Source: Pseudomonadales bacterium
GTDB lineage: Bacteria > Pseudomonadota > Gammaproteobacteria > Pseudomonadales > Azotimanducaceae
DNA length: 64,000 bases
Assembly: GCA_016779565.1 (NCBI GenBank)
Contig: JADHNJ010000003.1
Span: forward strand, 23,570-87,569
Reading direction: 5' to 3'
Below, piece by piece: positions 55,737 to 64,000 of this stretch (positions are counted from its first letter, which is position 1; the number at the start of each line of letters is the position of its first letter). The notes below the pieces were generated by a model. That model ran no database searches and was not told the DNA's origin. It saw only the letters and a list, made by a program, of their open reading frames with translations. The position numbers and the translations under genes are program-made.

Positions 55737-56594
55737 CTAAGCAGGTTCCAGGCGTAGGCGGAGCTTTTTCAGCGCTGCTTGCTCTAACTGGCGAACCCGC
55801 TCCGCTGAAATCTGGTATTCATCGGCCAATTCTTGAAGGGTCGCCTTCGGCTCTAGCAGCCATCGTTTCGTCAAAATCGCTCTGGCCCGATCATCTAACT
55901 CAGCCAAGCCGTCGTGAAGCTGGGTAGTTGCATCACAATGGGTGTCAAGCTGCTCAACGATTTCCGCAGGATCAAACCCTGATTCGGTCAGAAACTGCGA
56001 TGGAGATGCCACAAAAGTGTCATCAGCATCGCCTTCTGGCATATCGAAGGAGGCATCTTGGGCACTGAGTCTGCCCTCCATCTGCCGAACGGCCTCTGGC
56101 TTTACCCCTAGCGCTTCAGCGATATCCGAAACCTCTTGGGCTCGAAGCCAACCTAGACGAGGCTTTTTGCTTCGTAAATTAAAAAATAGTTTGCGTTGGG
56201 CTTTTGTGGTCGCGACCCGAACAATGCGCCAATTCCGAAGAATAAACTCGTGGATTTCAGCTTTTATCCAGTGCACTGCGAATGACACCAAGCGCACTTG
56301 GTATTCGGGATTAAAGCGCTTAACCGCTTTCATCAGGCCCACATTGCCCTCTTGGATGAGATCCGCCTCGGACAGACCGTAGCCGGAATAGCTTCGGGCA
56401 ATGTAAATCACAAACCGAAGGTTGGCGAGTACGAGCCGCCGGGCTGCCTCAACGTCCCCGAATTCGTGCAGCCGTCGTGCTAATCGCTGTTCTTCTTCTG
56501 CGGACAAAACCGAAATCGTATTGACCGCCCGGACATATGCCTCGAGATTAGATCCCGGAGCAGAAATATCAAACGGTATCGGCAACGCTTCCAT
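55737..56594 (-). CDS. rpoH: RNA polymerase sigma-32 (heat-shock) factor
   Basis: Directs transcription of chaperones and proteases. Region 2 has LVLANLRFVIYIARSYSGYGLSEADLIQEGNVGLMKAVKRFNP. The RpoH box QRKLFFNLRSKKPRLGWL, diagnostic against other group sigma factors, is at about 130. Region 4 has LQELADEYQISAERVRQLEQAALKKLR. I start at ATG 56594 (MEALPIPF), with AAGG upstream; the track's GTG at 56603 adds three residues. The length is 285 aa (E. coli 284). It follows ftsX, the conserved ftsY-ftsE-ftsX-rpoH order. Confidence 0.96.
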   Translation of the reverse strand: MEALPIPFDISAPGSNLEAYVRAVNTISVLSAEEEQRLARRLHEFGDVEAARRLVLANLRFVIYIARSYSGYGLSEADLIQEGNVGLMKAVKRFNPEYQVRLVSFAVHWIKAEIHEFILRNWRIVRVATTKAQRKLFFNLRSKKPRLGWLRAQEVSDIAEALGVKPEAVRQMEGRLSAQDASFDMPEGDADDTFVASPSQFLTESGFDPAEIVEQLDTHCDATTQLHDGLAELDDRARAILTKRWLLEPKATLQELADEYQISAERVRQLEQAALKKLRLRLEPA

Positions 56595-56622
56595 GTAACA
56601 CACCCTTTTATTGGGGGCGCAA

Positions 56623-56651
56623 ATTTTAGCACCGCCCCATCTTTATGCCAA
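56623..56651 (-). promoter_or_regulatory. Sigma-70 promoter of rpoH
   Basis: On the minus strand TTGGCA (56651-56646), exactly 17 bp, then TAAAAT (56628-56623). It lies in the 73-bp ftsX-rpoH gap, giving a leader of about 20 nt. The -10 box sits in the loop of an inverted repeat GGGGCG..CGCCCC (56614-56638), which could affect promoter opening. Confidence 0.75.
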
Positions 56652-56667
56652 TCGTACGATGGAATCC

Positions 56668-57636
56668 TTATTTCGGTTGAATTTGCTTAAGATGACGCCA
56701 GACCGATACCCAAGAAGCGGCGATCCCAAGCCCCCCGCCTACCAAGAGCAAGCGCAAAGACTCAGAAAAGGTTAAAACGCTGAGTGCAAAACTACTGCGA
56801 TACGCCTGGGCCATTTGCTCAACCGGACCAGCGAGAAAGATCAAACTGACCTGCACAATCAACCAGGCCATTACGGCTCCACCCAGTCCTAACCAAAACC
56901 CTCGATAGATAAAAGGTCTCTGCACAAAACGATCACTAGCACCAAAAAGTTTGATGATTTCAATTTCGCTACGTTGGCTGGCGATCGTCAAGCGCAACGT
57001 ATTACCGATAATTAAGATAACGCCGACCGAAAATAGCAACGCCGATGCAAAAATGACTCGATCTAAGAGGATCACAAGCGCTTGTAAGCGAGCCATCCAA
57101 GCGGCATCAAAGACAACCTCGTCAACGCCTGCCAAACCAGAGATCCATTGCACCAGCAGCTGCACACTCGCACCATCTTTTGTTGCTGGCAGCACTTCGA
57201 TCATCGCTGGCAGAGGGTTTTCAGACAATGCATTCAAAATTTCGCCAAACCCTGATTGTGCAGCAAAAGTTGCGAGCGCCTGCTGTTCAGTAATCAACCG
57301 CGCTGTGCTTACCTTGGGTGAGCGGCGGAGCGTATCTAGAAGGCTAACCGCTTCTGGACTGTCGCTGGCCACCGATAAGTAGACACTGATCGAAGGCTCC
57401 AAGGCACGAGCACTGTCCGTTTGGGCGACCGCCCTCAGGCCAAGGCCTAATAAAATAGGCATGCTGAGTGCGATTCCGATGACAAGCCAAGTCATGGCCA
57501 GTGTTCCAGGGGCGCTAACAAGAGCAATCAAAGTTTGGCTCACCAACCGCCGATGGTGCCTCCCCCATGCGCGGGCCCGCTCAGACCGCCGAACGACCGA
57601 CAGTTCAGCGCCGCCCTCAGATCGCTTATTCATCAA
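56668..57636 (-). CDS. ftsX: Cell division protein FtsX
   Basis: Permease-like partner of FtsE that controls peptidoglycan hydrolases at the septum. Topology is standard: a cytoplasmic N-terminus, a helix at about 40-68, a large periplasmic domain to about 190, then three helices (about 195-215, 245-270, 290-312). It is 322 aa. It overlaps ftsE by 11 bp. Confidence 0.93.
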   Translation of the reverse strand: MMNKRSEGGAELSVVRRSERARAWGRHHRRLVSQTLIALVSAPGTLAMTWLVIGIALSMPILLGLGLRAVAQTDSARALEPSISVYLSVASDSPEAVSLLDTLRRSPKVSTARLITEQQALATFAAQSGFGEILNALSENPLPAMIEVLPATKDGASVQLLVQWISGLAGVDEVVFDAAWMARLQALVILLDRVIFASALLFSVGVILIIGNTLRLTIASQRSEIEIIKLFGASDRFVQRPFIYRGFWLGLGGAVMAWLIVQVSLIFLAGPVEQMAQAYRSSFALSVLTFSESLRLLLVGGGLGIAASWVSVWRHLKQIQPK

Positions 57637-58288
57637 AATGCACCACCCTTCCGGCTTCTAACCCCAAGGTCCGAGCGCCCATCGCAGCCACGAGGTCAAC
57701 ATCATGGGTTGCGATCAAAACCGTGACCCCAAGCTGACTGAATTGCGAGAACAAAGCCATGACCTCCTTACTCAACGCAGGATCAAGATTTCCAGTCGGC
57801 TCATCAGCTAGCAAAAAGGGAGGTCTATGGACGACCGCACGGGCAATGCCAACCCGCTGCTGCTCGCCCCCTGAGAGCATCTCTGGCATCTCAGTTTCCC
57901 GACCCTCAAGTCCAACCTTGGAGAGCGCCGCTCTTATCCGCCGTGCGATCTCTTTCGGTGGCATGCCAGCTATATGCAGCGGTAGACCAACATTATCTGC
58001 AACCGTGCGATCAAACAGCAGCTGATGATTTTGAAACACAACCCCAATATTCTGCCGCAGGCTCGGCAACTTCCGTGGCGATAGGTGGGTGATGTTCTGA
58101 CCGCCTACAACCACCTGACCTCGAGACGGGCGCTCCATACCATTGATCAATTTGAGTAGGGTCGATTTTCCCGCACCGGAGGGGCCGGTTAAAAATACTA
58201 ATTCGCCGGTATCGATCTGCAGCGATACGTCCGATAATGCCTCGTGACCGTTGTCATATCGCTTTGAGACATGATCAAACACCAACAT
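57626..58288 (-). CDS. ftsE: Cell division ATP-binding protein FtsE
   Basis: ABC ATPase partner of FtsX in the divisome. Walker A is [14 protein letters not shown], the signature [14 protein letters not shown], Walker [13 protein letters not shown], and the switch His is in ATHD. It is 220 aa. Its ATG overlaps the ftsY stop by one base (TAATG), so translation is coupled. Confidence 0.96.
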   Translation of the reverse strand: MLVFDHVSKRYDNGHEALSDVSLQIDTGELVFLTGPSGAGKSTLLKLINGMERPSRGQVVVGGQNITHLSPRKLPSLRQNIGVVFQNHQLLFDRTVADNVGLPLHIAGMPPKEIARRIRAALSKVGLEGRETEMPEMLSGGEQQRVGIARAVVHRPPFLLADEPTGNLDPALSKEVMALFSQFSQLGVTVLIATHDVDLVAAMGARTLGLEAGRVVHFDE

Positions 58289-59259
58289 TATTCAGCAACA
58301 TCCAAAATGGCTTCAACAAATAGCTCAGGATCAAAAGGCCTCAAATCATCGATGGCTTCGCCTACGCCGACAAATTGAATCGGCAAGCCTAGGGCTTTGG
58401 AAACCGCAAACACAACCCCTCCTTTTGCCGTTCCATCCAATTTGGTCAGCACAAGACCCGTCACAGAGACGTCTCGCATAAATGCCCGAGCCTGCTCGAT
58501 GGCATTTTGTCCCGTGGTAGCATCGATCACCAACAGCACATGATGAGGTGCAGACTCATCCTGCCGCTTTAGCACCCTTACAATTTTAGCAAGCTCTTGC
58601 ATCAGGTTTTGTTTGTTCTGCAAACGACCAGCGGTATCGGCAATCAGCACATCTGCCGAGCGAGCCTTCGCTGCAGCTAGGGCATCAAAAATTACTGACG
58701 CGCTGTCAGCGCCGGTGTGCTGAGCAATGACTTCAACCTCGTTACGCGTGCCCCAGGTTTTTAACTGCTCTACCGCCGCTGCCCTAAAGGTATCACCAGC
58801 GGCAAGCAATACCGAGCGCTCTGAGGCTTTGAAATAATGCGCAAGCTTGCCCGCGGTCGTCGTTTTGCCTGCGCCATTGACCCCCACCATCAAGATAACT
58901 TCTGTAGCCTCAGCTGATAGCGTGAATGGGTTGCTCGACGGCGATAGCAAGGCCAAAAGTTGCGTGCGCAACGCCGCTTTTAACGCGGCAGGGTCTGAGA
59001 GCTTGTCCCGTGCCACTGCTTTGGTGAGATCATCGATAATCTCGGTGGTCACCGGCATGCCAAAATCTGAGGTGATTAGCAGTGTTTCGATGGCCTCTAG
59101 CAGCGTCTCGTCAATCGCTTTGGCACCCAGAAACAGCGTTGAAACTTGTTCTGAAAACCCTTGGCGGGTCTTTGCCAGGCCTCGCTTTAAGCGGGCCAAT
59201 AATCCTAACTTGCCTTGAGCGCCTTGATCTGCAACATTGTCCATCGTTTTACTACTCAT
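58288..59259 (-). CDS. ftsY: Signal recognition particle receptor FtsY
   Basis: GTPase that docks SRP-ribosome complexes at the membrane. GTPase motifs: G1 GVNGAGKTTTAGKL, DTFRAAAVEQL, G3 DTAGR and G4 TKLDGTAKGG. At 323 aa it has only a short N-terminal extension before the NG domain, without the roughly 170-residue acidic A domain of E. coli FtsY. It heads the ftsY-ftsE-ftsX group and is divergent from rsmD with 15 bp between starts. Confidence 0.95.
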   Translation of the reverse strand: MSSKTMDNVADQGAQGKLGLLARLKRGLAKTRQGFSEQVSTLFLGAKAIDETLLEAIETLLITSDFGMPVTTEIIDDLTKAVARDKLSDPAALKAALRTQLLALLSPSSNPFTLSAEATEVILMVGVNGAGKTTTAGKLAHYFKASERSVLLAAGDTFRAAAVEQLKTWGTRNEVEVIAQHTGADSASVIFDALAAAKARSADVLIADTAGRLQNKQNLMQELAKIVRVLKRQDESAPHHVLLVIDATTGQNAIEQARAFMRDVSVTGLVLTKLDGTAKGGVVFAVSKALGLPIQFVGVGEAIDDLRPFDPELFVEAILDVAE

Positions 59260-59274
59260 CTGAGGTTAGTCGCT

Positions 59275-59862
59275 GTGTCCAAGCCTATTGCTGCTTCCAC
59301 ACTGCGGATTATCGGGGGTTTTTGGCGTGGCCGCAAAGTTTCCTTCACGCCAATAGATCAATTGCGGCCCACACCCGATCGGGTTAGGGAGACCTTATTT
59401 AACTGGCTTCAGGGTCAGGTTGCTGGGAAATGTGTCCTTGAGCTCTTTGCGGGCAGCGGAATTTTAAGCTTTGAGGCACTATCCCGAGGGGCAAAACAAG
59501 CAACCCTCATTGATCGATCACCGAAGACTGTTGACCAATTGCGGCGGAGTCGAGATCAGTTGGGCTTAACCGAGGCAGAATGCTTGGTTCAGCAAGAGGA
59601 TGCTTTTACTAAAATAACCACCCCAGCAACCGATCCCTTTGATCTTATTTTTCTGGACCCGCCCTTTCAAACGGACCGCTATCTAGAGCTCATTGCTTTA
59701 CTCAAAGCCAATAATTACCTCAAGGCCCAAAGCCTTATCTATGTAGAGTCGCCAACTGCCGAAAACCTCGAAGCCATCGGATCCGAACATCTCCCGATGA
59801 TCAAACACAAAAAAGCAGGCCAGGTGCACTTCGGGCTTTTCGGCCATGCGAACGGGTTTTGA
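59275..59862 (+). CDS. rsmD: 16S rRNA (guanine966-N2)-methyltransferase
   Basis: Methylates G966 of 16S rRNA in the assembling 30S subunit. RIIGGFWRGRKVSF and RPTPDRVRETLFNWL form the N-terminal RNA-binding part; VLELFAGSGILSFEALSRGA is the SAM site and LIFLDPPF the catalytic motif. The track ORF starts within ftsY at 59215. GTG 59275, with GAGG about 10 bases before, begins near the usual family start and gives 195 aa (E. coli 198). Confidence 0.93.
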   Translation: MSKPIAASTLRIIGGFWRGRKVSFTPIDQLRPTPDRVRETLFNWLQGQVAGKCVLELFAGSGILSFEALSRGAKQATLIDRSPKTVDQLRRSRDQLGLTEAECLVQQEDAFTKITTPATDPFDLIFLDPPFQTDRYLELIALLKANNYLKAQSLIYVESPTAENLEAIGSEHLPMIKHKKAGQVHFGLFGHANGF

Positions 59863-59895
59863 GTCGACTCACTCTAGGGTATCATTTGCCGCTGA

Positions 59896-61193
<1,298 letters not shown>

Positions 61194-61298
61194 AACAATT
61201 CGACTTTCAAACTAAACTGGGTGACTTTCACGGAGGCGGTCGCGATAAGGCTTAGGAATCTGCTACATTGAGACCCTCCAAGCATTATTACACAGCTC

Positions 61299-63263
61299 AT
61301 GCCTGAACATTATCTCGGGATCGATACTGGTGGTACTTTTACCGACTTTGCTTATTTACATAAAGACCAACTGATCACCTACAAACGACTATCCACCCCT
61401 GCCGCACCAGAAGAAGCAATCCTAGCTGGCATTGAGCAACTTGGCCTCGTCAATCTCTGTCAAGCCGGCGAGCTCACCATCATCCACGGCACAACGGTGG
61501 CAACCAACGCTGCCCTAGAGGGTAAAGGCGTTAAAACAGCCTACATTTGCAACAAGGGTTTGGGCGACATTTTAGAGCTTGGACGGCAGGACCGCGCGTC
61601 CCTTTATCAGTTAATGCCCAGCAAAGCCCGCATCGCGCTATCGCCTGAAGCTATATTTGAGATCAACGTTAGACGATCGGCAAAAGGTGAGTTATCTGAA
61701 CCACTGACAACCGATCGTCTTGAAGATCTTAAAACCCGCATAGAGGCTTTTGGACCAGAGGCCGCAGCCATTAACCTTTTACATTCTTATCTGAACCCAA
61801 CCGAGGAAATGGCGATCGCCGATTATCTTGGGCCCGAGATCTTTGTCAGCCAGTCCTCAAAAATTTTGCCCGAGATGGGCGAATACGAACGCGGGGTGGC
61901 TACCTATCTCAATGCATCACTTGGACCATTAGTTGCGCACTATCTCAAACGGCTCGCGGCCGCAGTCGCGCCTAGTCAGCTAGCCATTATGCAGTCCTCT
62001 GGCTTGACGCTCGCTGCGAGCCAGGCGGCAACACAATCCGTTCGGCTGCTGCTGTCAGGACCAGCCGGGGGATTGATTGGCACCCAAAATGTGCTTCAAG
62101 CGGGCAAAATTATGACCTTTGATATGGGCGGAACCTCAACGGATGTATCCCTCATTGATGAGGATTTAAGGGTCAGTCAATCACTAACGCTTGGCGGGTT
62201 GCCCATACCAATTCCGGCAATTGACATCGAGACCATTGGCGCGGGCGGCGGTAGCATTGCGACCATTGACCCTGGCGGACTCCTCCAAGTTGGCCCCGAA
62301 TCTGCCGGCGCCGATCCAGGCCCTGCATGCTATGGCCAAGGCGGTTCAAAGCCGACTGTTACGGACGCTAATGTGGTCCTAGGTAGACTGCCTACCGGGC
62401 ATCGGCTCGCAGGTGATCTTGTTCTCCACGTCGATCTCGCCAGAGCGGCCGTCAGTGAACTGGGTGCGCACTTAAATCTCTCAATGGAGGAAACTGCTTT
62501 AGGCATTATTCTCCTTGCCAATGAACGCATGGCCGAAGCCTTGCGGCGGATTTCGATCCAAAGAGGCTACGATCCTACTGATTTTAGCCTTTGCTGTTTT
62601 GGTGGCGCAGGGGGCCTACATTTGTGCGATCTTTGCGATCTACTCGATATCAAGCGAGCACTAGTGCCTGCTGAAGCGGGTATATTTTCCGCCCTCGGCA
62701 TGTTGGTGGCTCGGCCAGGACGGGAGCGGTCTCAAGGAATTCATCAGCGGCGAGAGGATTGTTCCGACGAACTGATTGCTAAACATTTGAAAGATCTGAT
62801 CAAGGTAAGCCGGCAAGAACTTGCCGAGGAAGGCGTTGTTGAAACCGAGCACCAAGCCTTTCTGGACATTCGTTACCTGGGTCAAACCCAAACTCTGAGC
62901 GTTGCCTATCAACAGGATTTGATCCTAGCTTGTGATCAATTTGAACAGCAGCATAAAGCCCTTTATGGGCATCGGTTGGATGCACCAACGGAGATTGTCT
63001 CTGTTAGAGTGAGGGTAACTGGCGCTGCAAGGCTTACCCAAGTAGACGAAGCTTTAAGCGCTTCAAGCGGGCGCACCAAGTCTGAAGGCCTAACCGACGG
63101 CAGTATCACAATCCAAAAATCCGCTTTAGCGGTCGGCCAGCCCTGCCCAGGCCCAATGATTGTCATCGACCCACACACTACAATCTGGGTCGCGGAAGGT
63201 TGGCAAATTCAACGCCTGGCTACCAATCATCTGGAACTCACCCGTTTGGGCGACCGTTGCTAA
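61299..63263 (+). CDS. Hydantoinase/oxoprolinase family protein (HyuA-like), orphan
   Basis: Large subunit of the ATP-dependent hydantoinase / 5-oxoprolinase / acetone carboxylase superfamily. The actin-like ATP fold is clear: GIDTGGTFTDFAY at the start, IIHGTTVATNAALEGKG near 65, MTFDMGGTSTDVSLI near 270 and GAGGGSIATIDPGG after it. It is 654 aa, close to typical HyuA. HyuB (about 550 aa) normally follows but is absent; the next gene is the convergent rpmG. Substrate therefore cannot be assigned. Base composition is like the neighbours. Confidence 0.88.
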   Translation: MPEHYLGIDTGGTFTDFAYLHKDQLITYKRLSTPAAPEEAILAGIEQLGLVNLCQAGELTIIHGTTVATNAALEGKGVKTAYICNKGLGDILELGRQDRASLYQLMPSKARIALSPEAIFEINVRRSAKGELSEPLTTDRLEDLKTRIEAFGPEAAAINLLHSYLNPTEEMAIADYLGPEIFVSQSSKILPEMGEYERGVATYLNASLGPLVAHYLKRLAAAVAPSQLAIMQSSGLTLAASQAATQSVRLLLSGPAGGLIGTQNVLQAGKIMTFDMGGTSTDVSLIDEDLRVSQSLTLGGLPIPIPAIDIETIGAGGGSIATIDPGGLLQVGPESAGADPGPACYGQGGSKPTVTDANVVLGRLPTGHRLAGDLVLHVDLARAAVSELGAHLNLSMEETALGIILLANERMAEALRRISIQRGYDPTDFSLCCFGGAGGLHLCDLCDLLDIKRALVPAEAGIFSALGMLVARPGRERSQGIHQRREDCSDELIAKHLKDLIKVSRQELAEEGVVETEHQAFLDIRYLGQTQTLSVAYQQDLILACDQFEQQHKALYGHRLDAPTEIVSVRVRVTGAARLTQVDEALSASSGRTKSEGLTDGSITIQKSALAVGQPCPGPMIVIDPHTTIWVAEGWQIQRLATNHLELTRLGDRC

Positions 63264-63271
63264 CGCAAAAA

Positions 63272-63293
63272 AAAGGTGGCTAAAGCCACCTTT
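63272..63293 (-). terminator. Intrinsic terminator of rpmB-rpmG
   Basis: AAAGGTGGC-TAAA-GCCACCTTT is a perfect 9-bp stem. Reading the minus strand, it is followed by a run of eight Ts in total (TTTTTTTTGCG), the classic form. In the plus direction the tail is only TTTCCTC, so it serves hyuA weakly. Confidence 0.9.
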
Positions 63294-63312
63294 CCTCTCG
63301 ACCAAGCAGTAC

Positions 63313-63468
63313 CTACTTAATCTTTGCTTCCGTATAGATCACGTGCTTGCGAACCACGGGATCAAACTTTTTGATTTCCATCTTATCTGGCATATTTTTT
63401 TTGTTTTTACTGGTGGTGTAAAAATGTCCCGTTCCAGCGGATGACACTAATTTAATTTTATCTCGCAT
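63313..63468 (-). CDS. rpmG: 50S ribosomal protein L33
   Basis: Too short for the ORF track (51 aa). The minus strand reads [19 protein letters not shown] at the start and [12 protein letters not shown] at the end, nearly the E. coli L33 sequence from its residue 5 onward. It lacks the zinc-ribbon cysteines (a C-minus form). A strong AGGAGG site lies 5 bases before the ATG. It follows rpmB by 51 bp and ends before the terminator at 63272-63293. Confidence 0.96.
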   Translation of the reverse strand: MRDKIKLVSSAGTGHFYTTSKNKKNMPDKMEIKKFDPVVRKHVIYTEAKIK

Positions 63469-63519
63469 CGAATCCTCCTAGTCAGCGTTGCCGTCATCGA
63501 CCCGCCTATTATTGTTGAT

Positions 63520-63756
63520 TTAAACTCGCTGCCCTCGGCTACGAAGATCAGCGATCACTTGCTCGACACCCAATTTGTCAATAATGCGCATCCCTTTTGC
63601 AGAAACCCGTAATTTCACAAAGCGTTTCTCGCTTTCTAACCAAAACCGATGATCGTGAATGTTCGGTAAGAAGCGTCGACGATTCCTATTGTTGGCATGA
63701 GAGACGTTGTTCCCGGTCATAGGCCGTTTGCCAGTGACTTGACATACTCTAGACAT
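63520..63756 (-). CDS. rpmB: 50S ribosomal protein L28
   Basis: [31 protein letters not shown] is the L28 signature; it is 78 aa as in E. coli. The AGAAGGAAAG stretch before the ATG supplies the ribosome binding site. It heads the rpmB-rpmG operon. Its leader contains an 18-bp tandem array beginning about 25 bp upstream of the start. Confidence 0.97.
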   Translation of the reverse strand: MSRVCQVTGKRPMTGNNVSHANNRNRRRFLPNIHDHRFWLESEKRFVKLRVSAKGMRIIDKLGVEQVIADLRSRGQRV

Positions 63757-63780
63757 GATTCTTTCCTTCTCTATTTCGGG

Positions 63781-63889
63781 CTTTCTTTGATTACTGCGCT
63801 TTCTTTATCTACTGCGCTCTCTTTATCTACTGCGCTTTCTTTATCTACTGCGTTTTCTTTTATCTACTGCGTTTTCTTTATTACCTGGG
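63781..63889. repeat. 18-bp tandem array in the rpmB leader, six units
   Basis: Six adjacent units with plus-strand consensus CTTTCTTTATCTACTGCG: five of 18 bp and one of 19 bp (an extra T at 63853-63871). The outer units are more diverged. On the minus strand, the sense of rpmB, the unit is AAAGAAAGCGCAGTAGAT, which reads KESAVD in one frame and stops in the other two. The 19-bp unit breaks that frame, no start codon precedes it, and a TAG ends it just before the rpmB ribosome binding site. The remaining bases to the window edge hold no gene I can support. Confidence 0.9.
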
Positions 63890-64000
63890 CTTCTTTTATC
63901 GGGCTTTTCCTGCCTTGGCGGTGTCGTTATCACAACTTTGCCACCAGATACAGCGCCCTACAACCGGCTTAACTCTTAGGTGCTCTGATGTTCACCCAAT

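Noticed and set aside
63697-63972. 91-aa plus-strand ORF with LSLSTA repeats
   Set aside because: It is the 18-bp array read in the antisense direction and starts inside rpmB.

Overview
The window is a gene-dense, mid-GC stretch of a gammaproteobacterial chromosome and is almost entirely core genome. Gene families and order match Pseudomonas and E. coli: nnr/queG/orn/psd/epmA/efp, serB/ahpA, parE/parC/yqiB, rppH/ptsP, ubiI/ygfB/zapA/6S RNA/fau, metK/metF/rsmE, gshB/tonB3-like/algH/ruvX, pilT/yggS/proC/yggT, rdgB/hemW/trmB, rpoH/ftsX/ftsE/ftsY/rsmD, coaD/mutM and rpmB/rpmG. I see no prophage, transposon, CRISPR array, tRNA or rRNA. The best guess is a free-living, probably aquatic gammaproteobacterium near the Pseudomonadales/Cellvibrionales. 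Genus cannot be judged from the sequence alone.

Layout. 1-7.9 kb: NAD(P)HX repair (nnr, cut by the left edge), queuosine synthesis (queG), oligoribonuclease, phosphatidylserine decarboxylase, an efp-epmA pair, serB and an AhpA-like membrane protein. 7.9-17.3 kb: topoisomerase IV (parE-parC), yqiB, a thioredoxin-type arsenate reductase coupled to waaA (Kdo transferase), an LpxL-type acyltransferase, and a PilB/GspE ATPase preceded by a 19-codon ORF and a heptanucleotide tandem array. 17.3-17.9 kb is the largest gene-poor stretch. 17.9-27.9 kb: argA, hemE, a class III nucleotide cyclase, lgt-fabV, an NRDE/TANGO2 protein, rppH-ptsP and a HAD phosphatase. 27.9-34.8 kb: a glycine cleavage operon gcvT-gcvH-gcvPA-gcvPB with a split P protein, a UbiH/UbiI hydroxylase, ygfB, a small coiled-coil protein and zapA. 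34.8-43.2 kb: 6S RNA, fau, def, rpiA, a D-2-hydroxyacid dehydrogenase, and tkt-pgk-fba. 43.2-50.3 kb: a long co-oriented run metK-metF-rsmE-(unknown)-gshB-tonB-algH-ruvX converging on pilT. 50.4-59.9 kb: yggS-proC-yggT-DUF4426-rdgB-hemW, trmB, DUF423, and the ftsY-ftsE-ftsX/rpoH cluster diverging from rsmD. 59.9-64 kb: coaD, mutM, an orphan hydantoinase-A-like gene, and rpmB-rpmG with a clear terminator and an 18-bp tandem array in the leader.

Together the genes serve C1/glycine/methionine metabolism (gcv, fau, metF, metK), carbohydrate flux (tkt, pgk, fba, rpiA), envelope building (psd, waaA, lpxL, lgt, fabV), type IV pilus motors (pilB, pilT and perhaps the TonB3-like protein), and translation and protein export (efp, epmA, rpmB, rpmG, rsmD, rsmE, trmB, ftsY). 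Packing is tight: several convergent pairs overlap at their 3' ends, and about ten genes appear to use GTG or TTG starts. The start corrections given below come from family alignment from memory plus visible ribosome binding sites.

I did not find a convincing new multi-gene system. The most unusual structures are two tandem arrays placed in leaders: the 7-nt array plus coupled mini-ORF before pilB, and the 18-bp array before rpmB.
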